A stretch of 64,000 bases of DNA, taken from the NCBI RefSeq assembly GCF_002077155.1, contig NZ_CP015027.1, positions 2,148,501-2,212,500 of the forward strand. Direction: 5' to 3'. The position numbers and the translations under genes are program-made. Positions 1 through 8,220 of the stretch are shown piece after piece; within the stretch, counting starts at the first letter, position 1, and each line of letters starts with the position of its first letter. The notes under the pieces are model-generated. The model saw only the letters and a program-made list of their open reading frames with translations, had not been told where the DNA came from and did no database searches. Source of the stretch: Sporosarcina sp. P33. Lineage in GTDB: Bacteria; Bacillota; Bacilli; Bacillales_A; Planococcaceae.

Positions 1-1
1 T

Positions 2-760
2 AACTTGCTTCGTTCTTCAGCGATAGGAACATTTATAGGGATTATTCCGGCAACAGGATCAGGTGTAGCTTCATTCGTTGCTTATAATGAAGCAAAACGT
101 GCCTCAAAAGATAAATCCCAATTTGGAAAAGGAAACGTAGATGGTCTGGCTGCAACTGAATCTGCTAATAGTGCAGTAACAGGCGGAGCATTAGTACCGC
201 TGCTGACATTAGGAATTCCAGGTGATGTAATCACGGCAGTAATGCTTGGTGCATTGATGATACAAGGCCTGACACCGGGCCCTATGTTATTTACAACAAA
301 TGCCGATGTGATTTATGGAATTTTCATGGCATTAATTGTAGCGAATATCTTTATGCTCGCATTGGGACTTGGAGCCACTAAAATATTCCCGAAGTTATTG
401 CGCATACCGGAAGGAATTCTAATGCCGGTGATTGTGGTGCTTTGTGTATTAGGTTCATACTCCATCGCCAATTCAATGTTTGATGTAATGATCATGCTGA
501 TATTTGGATTGTTGGGCTATGTGATGCTAAAAGTCGAATTACCTCTGGCTCCTTTACTGTTAGCCATGATTCTGGCACCTATCGCAGAAACAAACTTCAG
601 AAGATCTATGTTATTGTCCCAGGAAAGTTTAAGTATCTTCTTCACAAGACCAGTCAGTGCAGTCATTTTAGTTATCACGTTCTTCGTATTTGGAAAAATT
701 ATATTTAATGAATTCAAAAAGTACACGCTGGCAAGGAAATTAGAAAAGGAAAGTGATTAA
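2..760 (+). CDS. Tripartite tricarboxylate transporter permease, TctA family (5'-partial)
   Basis: This is the C-terminal ~250 residues of a large TctA-type membrane permease; the reading frame is open to the window edge, so the true start lies upstream. The segment contains the family's glycine/proline-rich region (GIIPATGSGVASF near the visible start, TESANSAVTGGALVPLLTLG about 50 residues later) followed by several hydrophobic helices. TctA proteins work with a periplasmic-type binding protein (TctC) and a small TctB subunit to import carboxylates; those partners would lie upstream, outside the window. The M20 peptidase gene starts 3 bases after the stop, suggesting one transcript and an imported substrate that is hydrolysed inside the cell (inference). 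Confidence 0.9.
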   Translation, partial: NLLRSSAIGTFIGIIPATGSGVASFVAYNEAKRASKDKSQFGKGNVDGLAATESANSAVTGGALVPLLTLGIPGDVITAVMLGALMIQGLTPGPMLFTTNADVIYGIFMALIVANIFMLALGLGATKIFPKLLRIPEGILMPVIVVLCVLGSYSIANSMFDVMIMLIFGLLGYVMLKVELPLAPLLLAMILAPIAETNFRRSMLLSQESLSIFFTRPVSAVILVITFFVFGKIIFNEFKKYTLARKLEKESD

Positions 761-763
761 ATT

Positions 764-1927
764 ATGAGCGCGCAAGTCATGACAAAGCTTACCGAATACC
801 TGGCTGCAAATGAACAAGAAGCCCTGGACTTTCTCAAGTCAATTGTAAATACAGACAGTTATTCTTACGATAAAGCAGGCGTCAATAATGTAGCCGCAAA
901 GATTATGGAATTGCTTGACGGCAAAGGGATTTCCTATGAAGTAAGAGAAAATGAGGAATTCGGAAATCATATAATCGCTACTATTAAGGGGCCAAAAGAC
1001 GGGAAGATCCTACTGATGGGTCATATGGATACGGTCCATCCGGATGGAACGACAAAAGACAGACCGTTCGCCGTAGAGGGAAATCTTCTGCGCGGACCCG
1101 GAGTATCAGACATGAAAGCCGGCTTGGTGACGATGATTTATGCAGCTGCAGCGCTGAAGGAATTTGCTGTTGATGATTTATGCGATATTGAAATCTTGTT
1201 TACACCGGAAGAAGAAATTGGTTCCCCGATTTCGAGAGCAGTTATTGAAGAAAGAGCTAAGGATGCATTAGCAGTTTTTAATCTTGAAGCAGGGCGACCT
1301 GATGGTTCAGTTGTCACCGCAAGAAAAGGATCTGCTCATCTCAAAATTGAAGTAGAAGGAAAGGCATCCCATTCAGGAGCATTTATTGAAAATGGAATTA
1401 GTGCGAATGATGAACTTGCGTTAAAGATGATCAAAATTAAGGAACTAATGAATAATGATAAGGATGTAACCATTAATATTGGCATCATCCAGGGCGGTGT
1501 CAGCAACAATATGGTATCGCCGCATGCATCAGCTACGGTCCATTCAGGATTTTGGAAAACAGAAGATTTTGATGAAGTGTATAAAGAAATCGAAAAAATT
1601 GTAAATACATCATATATTCCAGGAACGAAAAGCAGTTTATCAGGCGGGGTCAGTATTTTGCCAATGGAATATAACGATGGCATAGCGAACCTTTACGAAA
1701 TTGTAGAAAAGTGTGCGCAGGACATGTCATTGCCAATCACAGAGCAGAAAACAAAAGGGGCCGCTGATGCAGGATTTGCCTCATCGATTGGAATACCTAC
1801 AATATGTGCAATGGGTCCCGTAGGCGGTAACTGGCATGCAGCCGATGAGTATATGGAATTGGATACATTTCTTCCGAGAATGGAATTGTTAATGCGATCG
1901 GTTCTGACATTTTCCAGAAGTATTTAA
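764..1927 (+). CDS. M20 family metallopeptidase (glutamate carboxypeptidase-like)
   Basis: A 387-residue zinc peptidase of the ArgE/DapE/CPG2 group. Visible metal and catalytic motifs are GHMDTVHP (first His and the Asp), GPGVSDMKAG (bridging Asp), TPEEEIGS (catalytic Glu pair), NLEAGRPDGS, and WHAADEYM near the C terminus (last His). The central dimerisation domain (about residues 190-305, starting KGSAHLKIEVEGKASHSG) is present, so the protein looks complete. It is 3 bases downstream of the TctA-type gene and probably cotranscribed. The family hydrolyses amide bonds of N-acyl or peptide-like amino acids; the exact substrate cannot be read from sequence. Start chosen at ATG 764; the ribosome site there is weak, so coupling to the upstream gene is likely. 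Confidence 0.88.
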   Translation: MSAQVMTKLTEYLAANEQEALDFLKSIVNTDSYSYDKAGVNNVAAKIMELLDGKGISYEVRENEEFGNHIIATIKGPKDGKILLMGHMDTVHPDGTTKDRPFAVEGNLLRGPGVSDMKAGLVTMIYAAAALKEFAVDDLCDIEILFTPEEEIGSPISRAVIEERAKDALAVFNLEAGRPDGSVVTARKGSAHLKIEVEGKASHSGAFIENGISANDELALKMIKIKELMNNDKDVTINIGIIQGGVSNNMVSPHASATVHSGFWKTEDFDEVYKEIEKIVNTSYIPGTKSSLSGGVSILPMEYNDGIANLYEIVEKCAQDMSLPITEQKTKGAADAGFASSIGIPTICAMGPVGGNWHAADEYMELDTFLPRMELLMRSVLTFSRSI

Positions 1928-2035
1928 TCGATAAATTGGCAGAAGGAGAAGTAAACAACCTTCATCTTCCTTTATGGACCATTGAAAAATTAATCGAAAT
2001 TCTTGTCATAAGCGAAATATATGTCTGTCATCTAC

Positions 2036-2070
2036 TGGTCCTCATCTTACAACAGGTGAGGGCCATTTTA
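2036..2070 (+). terminator. Intrinsic terminator-like hairpin downstream of the M20 peptidase gene
   Basis: TGGTCCTCA pairs with TGAGGGCCA (one G-U pair) across a 12-base loop and is followed by ATTTTAT. The same hairpin, with a perfect 9-bp stem, precedes the second yitT copy. It lies inside the direct repeat. Confidence 0.6.
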
Positions 2071-2115
2071 TGTACACAAAAACTCATCACCTGATGAGAC
2101 AGAAGGGGTGTAGTA

Positions 2116-2979
2116 ATGAAACAGAAATGGATCGATTATACAGCCTTGATTGCGGGCTCATTGCTTTTCGCAATTGGAATTAACTACTTCGCAATTCCAA
2201 ACATGCTGTCTGAAGGCGGCGTGATTGGACTTTCCATTATCGCGCATTATGTATTTAACTGGTCAACGGCTGCTGTCAGTCTTGTGTTGAACTTGGTCTT
2301 AATTTTGGTAGGCTATAAATTTTTAGACAAAAGGTCGTTTATCTATACATTGATTACAACTGTTTTCATGTCGGTATTTTTGCAGCTGAGCGTCCATTGG
2401 GGAGTGAAATTCAGCGATGACACGCTCTTGGCTGCATTGTTTGCCGGGCTGTTCGTGGGCATGGGCCTTGGAATTATTTTCAGAGTCGGCGGAACCTCCG
2501 GCGGGGCAACCATATTGGCCAGACTGATGTCCCAATTGCTAGGCTGGAGTGTAGGTAAATCCATGCTGGTCATTGATATCGCAGTCATCTTGCTCTCGGT
2601 TTTCGTTATAGGAATAGAAAAGGCGATGTATACATTAGTGGCTGTCTATGTCGGGGCGATTGTCATTGATAAAATCGTTGGCGGGGCAGACGATCGAAAA
2701 GCTGTGATGATTATCTCTAATCACCAGGAAACCATTCGACAGGAACTGCTGACTACTATGGGAAGAGGCGTCACCATCCTCGAAGGCCGCGGCGGCTACA
2801 CAATGGAAACAAAAGATATTTTGTATGTGATCATTAATCAGTCAGAACTCGTTCAGCTGCGACGCATTTTACAGCATACCGATGAAGAAGCGTATGTCAC
2901 GATCAACAATGTACAGGAAATATTCAAAAGGGGCTTCAAGAAGAAGTTAGACAAAAAACACTTTGCACGCATTGGGTAA
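2116..2979 (+). CDS. YitT family membrane protein (DUF2179), copy 1
   Basis: A 287-residue integral membrane protein. About five hydrophobic segments occupy residues 10-175, including the glycine-rich FRVGGTSGGATILARLMSQ stretch typical of YitT/YqfU/YpjC proteins. A soluble C-terminal DUF2179 domain follows (roughly 195-275, from DRKAVMIISN to VTINNVQEIF). The family is widespread in Bacillales and mostly of unknown function. The start is ATG 2116 behind an AGAAGGGGTG ribosome site. It differs from the copy at 8971-9834 by only three residues: Thr/Ala at position 10, Val/Ala near 54 and Phe/Tyr near the C terminus. The gene stands alone between two hairpins, so it is probably a monocistronic unit. 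Confidence 0.92.
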   Translation: MKQKWIDYTALIAGSLLFAIGINYFAIPNMLSEGGVIGLSIIAHYVFNWSTAAVSLVLNLVLILVGYKFLDKRSFIYTLITTVFMSVFLQLSVHWGVKFSDDTLLAALFAGLFVGMGLGIIFRVGGTSGGATILARLMSQLLGWSVGKSMLVIDIAVILLSVFVIGIEKAMYTLVAVYVGAIVIDKIVGGADDRKAVMIISNHQETIRQELLTTMGRGVTILEGRGGYTMETKDILYVIINQSELVQLRRILQHTDEEAYVTINNVQEIFKRGFKKKLDKKHFARIG

Positions 2980-3020
2980 GCGTGCAAAATGTCGTAAAAA
3001 AGTTTGTGCAAATGTGTAAT

Positions 3021-3056
3021 CTTCAGGTGCTGCGGGGTATTCAACAGCACCTGAAG
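3021..3056 (+). terminator. Perfect 12-bp hairpin after yitT copy 1
   Basis: CTTCAGGTGCTG and CAGCACCTGAAG form a perfect 12-bp inverted repeat with a 12-base loop. No T-tract follows, so it may be a weak terminator or an mRNA 3'-end stabiliser. The repeat homology ends precisely at its right arm. Confidence 0.5.
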
Positions 3057-3740
3057 TTCGACTGGAAAACAACTAATACTAGCGCTGTCCGTATATCAAA
3101 GGGCGATAAAATACCCCGTTTTAACATAATCCATATCAGACCCCTCCATAACCCACCTGCGGAAACACCAATCGAAATAGCTCCATCCTTTTATTGATGA
3201 AATTTACAAACGAAAATTAATAATCTTTGTATCGGCGTTTCTGTAATCATAGAACCTTCGTCAAATTTAGCGTGTTTACTAGCTAAAAATGTCCGGGGCT
3301 AACACAAAGTGTTTACATATGAGTTTGGGTGCAGTCGTCGCTAAGTAATATGCAGCAGCTGCTTTTTGCCTTCTAGGGCTAAATAAAACAAAGATTCGAT
3401 TCCAAACTCTATTTCACCACCTCTTGATAAGTAAAGCATTGAAATATTGGAGCTGCCTATAGTTCATCACTTAGTAGTTCTAATCACTCAGTAAATAAAA
3501 TTTTCTGAATAATTTTTCAGAATTTTTACCATATTAATATATTAATGTCTAAATGAAAAGTTCTTCTAAAAACAAGAATTTCATAAAAAAGCCCTTGATT
3601 GTTGAACAAGTGGAAGCTGGAGGATTTTCTGTGTACTTATCATACGTGCAGGCTTTCTTTCTGCTCCTGTTATAAAAAATAGGGTAAAAGTAGTTCTGCA
3701 TTCTATTGATTGGTAATTTTCAACATTATACATAAAACAA
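3057..3740. other. Intergenic AT-rich stretch without a convincing gene
   Basis: About 680 bases between the end of repeat copy 1 and the regulatory sites of the RraA-TRAP operon. The short open frames here lack ribosome sites and recognisable sequence. I saw no clear transposon or tRNA remnant. It may be junction DNA left when the cassette was gained. Confidence 0.5.
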
Positions 3741-3755
3741 ATGAAAGCGCTATCT
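3741..3755 (+). promoter_or_regulatory. Putative catabolite-response element (cre)
   Basis: ATGAAAGCGCTATCT matches 14 of 15 positions of the CcpA consensus WTGNAARCGNWWWCA. It is about 85 bases upstream of the GntR-type operator and about 106 bases upstream of the operon's first gene, consistent with carbon catabolite control of the cassette (inference). Confidence 0.55.
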
Positions 3756-3826
3756 TTAAATAACTAAATATTCGTAATAATCACAAAGCACTATTGTTTT
3801 TGAGATAAATTAACCGTAATATTCTA

Positions 3827-3838
3827 CTTGTATACAAG
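3827..3838. promoter_or_regulatory. Putative GntR-type operator upstream of the RraA-TRAP operon
   Basis: CTTGTATACAAG is a perfect 12-bp palindrome 23 bases upstream of the first gene. It has the core of the operator recognised by B. subtilis GntR and related FadR/GntR proteins. The operon's last gene (8221-8859) encodes a GntR/FCD regulator, so autoregulation of the whole cassette is the natural reading. Confidence 0.65.
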
Positions 3839-3861
3839 AAGTATTCGAGGAGGAATGGAAG

Positions 3862-4548
3862 ATGAAAATATTAAACCGTGTAGAAAATAGTAAATTAACG
3901 AGTGAACTTAAGGAACGATTCAGCAAGGTAGAGCCAGCGACAATTGGACACCACTTACATTATGGATTTATGGATCCAAGAATTAAAAGTATGTTTGAAA
4001 ATGTAAGCGTTGTCGGTACCGCATTTACAGTCAGAACAAGTGTAGATGACTCTACTATGGTACATAAGGCAGTGAGTTTAGCTGAAGAAGGAGATATCTT
4101 GGTCATTGACCGGACAGGCGATGTTAAACATGCTTGTGTTGGAGAAATGGTTGCATATGCGGCCAATGTAAGAAAGCTCGCAGCTATTATCATCGATGGA
4201 CCTTGTACGGACATTCAAGCGCTACGTGAAATTGGACTTCCTGTCTTTGCTACAGGATTATCACCCATCACAACGAAGCTTTATGGTGAAAGTGGAGAAA
4301 TCAACACATCTGTACAATGCGGCGGTGTAAGTGTAAATCCTGGTGATCTGATTGTCGCGGACGATAATGGGGTACTGGTTATGCCGGCAGATTTGGATTA
4401 TGAAGAAATCCTTGCAAAAACTGAAGCAAGCGAACAGAAGGAGCCAAATACGAAGAAATTGCTGGACGGTGGAAAAGTTCTTTCCAGTATCACTAGAGCA
4501 GATGAATTAATCGATGCATACTATTCTAAAATGGAAGGCGGAAAATAA
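3862..4548 (+). CDS. RraA-like / 4-hydroxy-4-methyl-2-oxoglutarate aldolase family protein
   Basis: A 228-residue protein of the RraA/HMG aldolase/demethylmenaquinone methyltransferase-like superfamily. The family core is visible: VGEMVAYAANVRKLAAIIIDG (residues 93-113) and the signature GDLIVADDNGVLVMP (161-175). Metal-dependent aldolases of this family carry a D-G-x-x-R-D motif that binds substrate and metal; here residues 112-117 read DGPCTD, with Thr in place of Arg. This argues against assigning classical HMG/oxaloacetate activity. It has a strong GAGGAGG ribosome site, and the TRAP binding-protein gene begins at the base after its stop codon. The role is probably a catabolic step on the TRAP-imported acid (inference). 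Confidence 0.82.
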   Translation: MKILNRVENSKLTSELKERFSKVEPATIGHHLHYGFMDPRIKSMFENVSVVGTAFTVRTSVDDSTMVHKAVSLAEEGDILVIDRTGDVKHACVGEMVAYAANVRKLAAIIIDGPCTDIQALREIGLPVFATGLSPITTKLYGESGEINTSVQCGGVSVNPGDLIVADDNGVLVMPADLDYEEILAKTEASEQKEPNTKKLLDGGKVLSSITRADELIDAYYSKMEGGK

Positions 4549-5574
4549 ATGAAAAGACTTCTTACAGTAATGCTAGTGTCGGCTTTTGCACTACTTGTAA
4601 GTGCTTGCAGCGGTGGCGAAGCTGACGGCAGCTCGAAGAATGGTTCGGAAAAAGCAGTCGTATTAAAGATGGGAACCAAAATGCCGCAAGATACCGCTGA
4701 AGGTCAAGGGTTTGAGCATTTTGCTGAACTAGTTAACGAGAAGAGTGACGGTAGCTTACAAGTAAAAGTTTACCCTGCAGAGCAACTTGGTAAAGGAACA
4801 ACGCAAATAGACAATATGCTGCTTGGGACTCAAGATATGTACGCTGAAGGTGCAAATTACTTCCAGGATTTTGATGCAAGAATTGAAGTTGGAAGTGTGC
4901 CTTATCTGTTCAGGGATTTTGAACATTACCAAAAGTTCAATACAGGCGAAATCGGAAAAGATATTGAAGAGAACTTAATTGAAAACGGAGTTAGAATCTT
5001 GAATACTGAACGGAACTTTAGACGCGGCCCATACCGTGTCATGTTGTCAAAAGAACCAGTTAAGACAGTAGAGGATCTAAAAGGATTGAAGTTACGGTCG
5101 TTTGAATCTGCGTTCTATTCCTCTGCTTATAATTCTGTAGGAGCAAAGCCTACAGTAATTGCTTGGACTGAGACGTATCTTGGTTTGAAACAAGGTCTTG
5201 TAAACGCAGTTACATCGCCAATTTCATTAGTATGGCCAATGAAGTTCACGGAAATTGCCCCATATATGACGAATATTGATGAATATCCACAAGATGTCGT
5301 CATTGCAATCAGTGAAGACAAATACTCCGAGCTATCTGAAGAACATCAGAAAATCCTTGTAGAGGCAGCTAATGAAGCAGGAGAAGAAGCGACGAAATTA
5401 ACGCTTGATGAAGTTGAAAAACATATGCAAATGATGAAAGACGATCATGGAATTGAAGTCTTTGAAATTGATAAAGATGAATGGGTAGAAGCATTTTCCG
5501 ATTACCACTACCAACTTGAAAAAGAAGGCAAGATCCCTGAAGGTTTCGTAGACAAGATAAAATCTATTGAATAA
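4549..5574 (+). CDS. dctP: TRAP transporter solute-binding lipoprotein, DctP family
   Basis: A 341-residue extracytoplasmic binding protein. The N terminus has a signal sequence and lipobox (LLVSAC, Cys at residue 20), so it should be anchored as a lipoprotein on the outer face of the membrane. The DctP fold follows, with typical LKMGTKMPQDT, VYPAEQLGKG and the region with RNFRRGPYRVM (the conserved Arg usually salt-bridges a substrate carboxylate). It supplies substrate to the DctQ/DctM membrane subunits encoded next. It is directly abutted to the RraA-like gene. Substrate unknown; most characterised family members bind organic acids. Confidence 0.93.
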   Translation: MKRLLTVMLVSAFALLVSACSGGEADGSSKNGSEKAVVLKMGTKMPQDTAEGQGFEHFAELVNEKSDGSLQVKVYPAEQLGKGTTQIDNMLLGTQDMYAEGANYFQDFDARIEVGSVPYLFRDFEHYQKFNTGEIGKDIEENLIENGVRILNTERNFRRGPYRVMLSKEPVKTVEDLKGLKLRSFESAFYSSAYNSVGAKPTVIAWTETYLGLKQGLVNAVTSPISLVWPMKFTEIAPYMTNIDEYPQDVVIAISEDKYSELSEEHQKILVEAANEAGEEATKLTLDEVEKHMQMMKDDHGIEVFEIDKDEWVEAFSDYHYQLEKEGKIPEGFVDKIKSIE

Positions 5575-5589
5575 TGAGGTGGACTCCCA

Positions 5590-6084
5590 GTGAAAAAGAT
5601 ACTCGATACAGTCGCAAACATCTATTTGTTCATCGCTTTACTTTGCTTCTTCGCTTTGATTGGGATCTTGTCGACAGAGATAGTGCTGAGATACTTCTTT
5701 AGTCATTCACTGGACTGGTCACAAGAACTATTCTCTATCTTAGTCTGCTGGATCACATTTTTAGGATTTGGAAAGATAGTGGTGGATAAAGAAGACATCG
5801 CGATTACATTTCTGGTCGATAAATTCAGTTATGGAAAGCAAAGAATCATTAATATGATTAACAGTTTATTATTGTTTATTGCTTCCGCTACGATGTTCTT
5901 CTTTTCATTGAAGCTGACAATTTCACATCTTGAAAAGACAACAGTTATTATGAAAGCACCCTCAGCCTGGTTTTATGCACCGCTGGTATTGATGCTGGCT
6001 CTAGTGGTTGTAACGGCGGCTTATGGAATTTTCCGCTCAATTAAACCAGCGCAGCATCTAGTCTCAGAAGAGGAGGTGGAATAA
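5590..6084 (+). CDS. dctQ: TRAP transporter small permease subunit, DctQ family
   Basis: A 164-residue four-helix membrane protein. The DctQ signature is present after the first helix: ILSTEIVLRYFFSHSLDWSQE (about 24-44), followed by LFSILVCWITFLGFGKIV. It pairs with the large DctM subunit in the transporter membrane complex. The start is GTG 5590 behind TGAGGTGG. The gene is 15 bases after dctP and 3 bases before dctM, so the three are cotranscribed. Confidence 0.92.
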   Translation: MKKILDTVANIYLFIALLCFFALIGILSTEIVLRYFFSHSLDWSQELFSILVCWITFLGFGKIVVDKEDIAITFLVDKFSYGKQRIINMINSLLLFIASATMFFFSLKLTISHLEKTTVIMKAPSAWFYAPLVLMLALVVVTAAYGIFRSIKPAQHLVSEEEVE

Positions 6085-6087
6085 CAT

Positions 6088-7374
6088 ATGCTATTAGCAA
6101 TTACATTGTTTTCGGTATTCTTCCTGTTGCTGCTGTTCGGATTCCCGATTTCCTTTGCTATGGCACTCTCGACAATTGTAGTGCTGGTCATGGGGGGGTA
6201 TACAACGGAAGTGTTACCGCTTATGTTGGTGGAAGGAATAAAAGGCTACACGCTTTTATCAGTGCCACTCTTCATATTAGCCGGTAACTTAATGAACTCA
6301 GCCGGTATTACGCAACGTATTTTTGCTTTTGCATCCGCTCTAATCGGTCATATTAGAGGGGGGCTGGCACAGGTAAACATTGCGGCCAGTGTCATATTCT
6401 CCGGGATTTCAGGAACGGCGGTAGGCGATCAGGCAGGTCTTGGAGCGATTGAACTTAAGGCGATGACAGACAAAGGATACCAAAAACCTTTCAGTGCTGC
6501 TTTGACATTAGCATCCTCTGTAATAGGGGCGATTATTCCGCCAAGTGTGCCTCTGATTATTTACGCATATCTGGCTGAAGTTTCTGTCGAAAAGCTGTTT
6601 ATTGCCGGTATTATTCCTGGGCTATTAATTGCAGTGACATTATCAATTTATGTATATATTGGTGCTGCGAGAGGCACGATTGTCACTCCTCCAGCAGAGC
6701 CATTTAAACTACAAACACTTGGACAGACATTTAAGGACGGATTCTTTGCAATTCTTGCTCCGGCGGTTATACTCGGCGGAATGCTTGGCGGGGTCGTAAC
6801 ACCGACAGAAGCGGGTGCAATCGCAGTTGTGTACTCTATATTCTGTGCAGCCGTCTATAAAGAATTGAAATGGGATACGATGAAAAAAGGGTTCGTTGAC
6901 AGTGTCGGTTCAACTGCACTCATTATGTTCCTTGTAGGAATCGGTACAGCTATGGGATGGGTCATCTCGGCTGAACAACTCCCTTACTTACTTTCTAACT
7001 TCCTGTTGGACTTAACGGACAATAAGTATTTGATGCTGTTAATCATCAACGTAATGTTGCTGGTCCTTGGAATGGCTATGGAAGGGATACCAATTAAGTT
7101 AATTTTATTGCCGATTCTATTGCCGATTATCGATAGTTTGGGTATTGATCGTATTCACTTCGGTATCGTCATGTCCTTTAACTTGTTGATTGGGATGGTC
7201 ACACCACCTGTAGGCTTAGGTCTTTATGTTATGAGCAGGGTGGGGAAAATCTCGTTTGAAAGTATTGTGAAAGCAATATTGCCGATGTACATTCCATTGT
7301 TCATCGCATTACTATTAATTACGTATTTCCCTCAGTTATCACTATGGCTGCCGGAACTACTGGGAAGTAAATAA
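6088..7374 (+). CDS. dctM: TRAP transporter large permease subunit, DctM family
   Basis: A 428-residue polytopic protein with the length usual for stand-alone DctM. Family motifs include AMALSTIVVLVMGG at the N terminus, SVPLFILAGNLMNSAGIT, GISGTAVGDQAGLGAIEL and the PPSVPLIIYA loop, plus a C-terminal MVTPPVGLGLYV. It catalyses ion-driven uptake of the ligand delivered by DctP. The start ATG 6088 has a GAGGAGGTGG ribosome site overlapping the dctQ end. No sign of damage. Confidence 0.95.
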   Translation: MLLAITLFSVFFLLLLFGFPISFAMALSTIVVLVMGGYTTEVLPLMLVEGIKGYTLLSVPLFILAGNLMNSAGITQRIFAFASALIGHIRGGLAQVNIAASVIFSGISGTAVGDQAGLGAIELKAMTDKGYQKPFSAALTLASSVIGAIIPPSVPLIIYAYLAEVSVEKLFIAGIIPGLLIAVTLSIYVYIGAARGTIVTPPAEPFKLQTLGQTFKDGFFAILAPAVILGGMLGGVVTPTEAGAIAVVYSIFCAAVYKELKWDTMKKGFVDSVGSTALIMFLVGIGTAMGWVISAEQLPYLLSNFLLDLTDNKYLMLLIINVMLLVLGMAMEGIPIKLILLPILLPIIDSLGIDRIHFGIVMSFNLLIGMVTPPVGLGLYVMSRVGKISFESIVKAILPMYIPLFIALLLITYFPQLSLWLPELLGSK

Positions 7375-7398
7375 TAAGATACCAGGAGGAATGTCGAA

Positions 7399-8205
7399 AT
7401 GAAAACAGCAGTTATTCAGTTGAATACACGAGACAATAAGAAAGAAAACTTAGAGAAAGCAAAGAAGTTTATTGAACAGGCGGCTAATGAAGGCGCAGAA
7501 CTAGTTTCCCTTCCGGAGTACTTCAACTTCATGGGGCCTGAAGAACAGAAGCCGGGAGCGGCAGAAGTAATTCCAGAAGGCGAAACTACTACGATGCTGA
7601 CGGAACTGGCAAAGAAACACAGTATCTTCATTCACGCTGGAAGTATTCTGGAGAAGCATACTGATGAAAAGTCATATAATACGAGCCTGTTTATCGGGAA
7701 AGACGGCGAGTTGCTTGAAACGTATAGAAAAGTGCATCTCTTTGATATTGGTATCGAAGGAAGAGGAACATATAAAGAATCAGATACAGTGCAAGCGGGA
7801 GAGTCTACTAAAATGGTTGATCTGCCGATTGGAAAAGCGGGATTGAGTATTTGTTACGACTTGCGATTCCCTGAACTTTTCAGAAGTTATGCCTTTAACG
7901 GTGCGAGTGTTCTGTTTATTCCGGCAGCTTTCACTTTATATACGGGAATGTTACACTGGGAAGTATTACTAAGAGCACGAGCAATAGAAAACCAATGTTA
8001 TGTTGTGGCAGCCGGACAGTTTGGAACTAATGTGCCTGGAAAAGCCTGCTATGGAAGCAGTATGATTATTGATCCTTGGGGAACAGTTGTCGCACGGGCT
8101 CCTGAAGGAGAAGGGTTCGTTATGGCGGATATGGATGCTGAAACTGTTAAGAATGCTAGAGAAAGTATTCCTTGCCTCGACCACAGACGACCGGCGGTTT
8201 ACTAA
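7399..8205 (+). CDS. Carbon-nitrogen hydrolase (nitrilase superfamily amidase)
   Basis: A 268-residue nitrilase-superfamily enzyme with the full catalytic triad: Glu40 in SLPEYF, Lys111 in YRKVHLFD and Cys152 in SICYDLRFPE. The FRSYAFNGASVLFIPAAFT strand resembles the omega-amidase/Nit branch, which releases ammonia from acid amides such as omega-amido-2-oxoacids. It is the last enzyme of the RraA-TRAP operon, 24 bases after dctM, with an AGGAGGAATG ribosome site. A carboxylate amide as imported substrate would unite transporter, amidase and aldolase-like enzyme, but this is inference. Confidence 0.9.
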   Translation: MKTAVIQLNTRDNKKENLEKAKKFIEQAANEGAELVSLPEYFNFMGPEEQKPGAAEVIPEGETTTMLTELAKKHSIFIHAGSILEKHTDEKSYNTSLFIGKDGELLETYRKVHLFDIGIEGRGTYKESDTVQAGESTKMVDLPIGKAGLSICYDLRFPELFRSYAFNGASVLFIPAAFTLYTGMLHWEVLLRARAIENQCYVVAAGQFGTNVPGKACYGSSMIIDPWGTVVARAPEGEGFVMADMDAETVKNARESIPCLDHRRPAVY

Positions 8206-8220
8206 TCGTGTCAGGATGAG

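Larger units (their letters stand above)
2023..3056 (+). repeat. Long direct repeat, copy 1 (contains a yitT-family gene)
   Basis: Copy 1 of a ~1.03 kb direct repeat whose second copy is at 8872-9911. The repeat begins near the GTCT before an upstream terminator hairpin, covers a full YitT-family gene and ends exactly at the downstream hairpin ending CAGCACCTGAAG. The two copies are nearly identical. Differences seen by eye are a 6-bp insertion in copy 2 upstream of the gene, a cluster of substitutions around 2270-2360, and a few single bases. The stretch 2363-2960 appears identical to its counterpart. Confidence 0.93.

Noticed and set aside
2982-3197. 71-codon ORF after yitT copy 1
   Set aside because: It runs through the hairpin at 3021-3056, has no ribosome site, and its counterpart after copy 2 is not conserved beyond the repeat.
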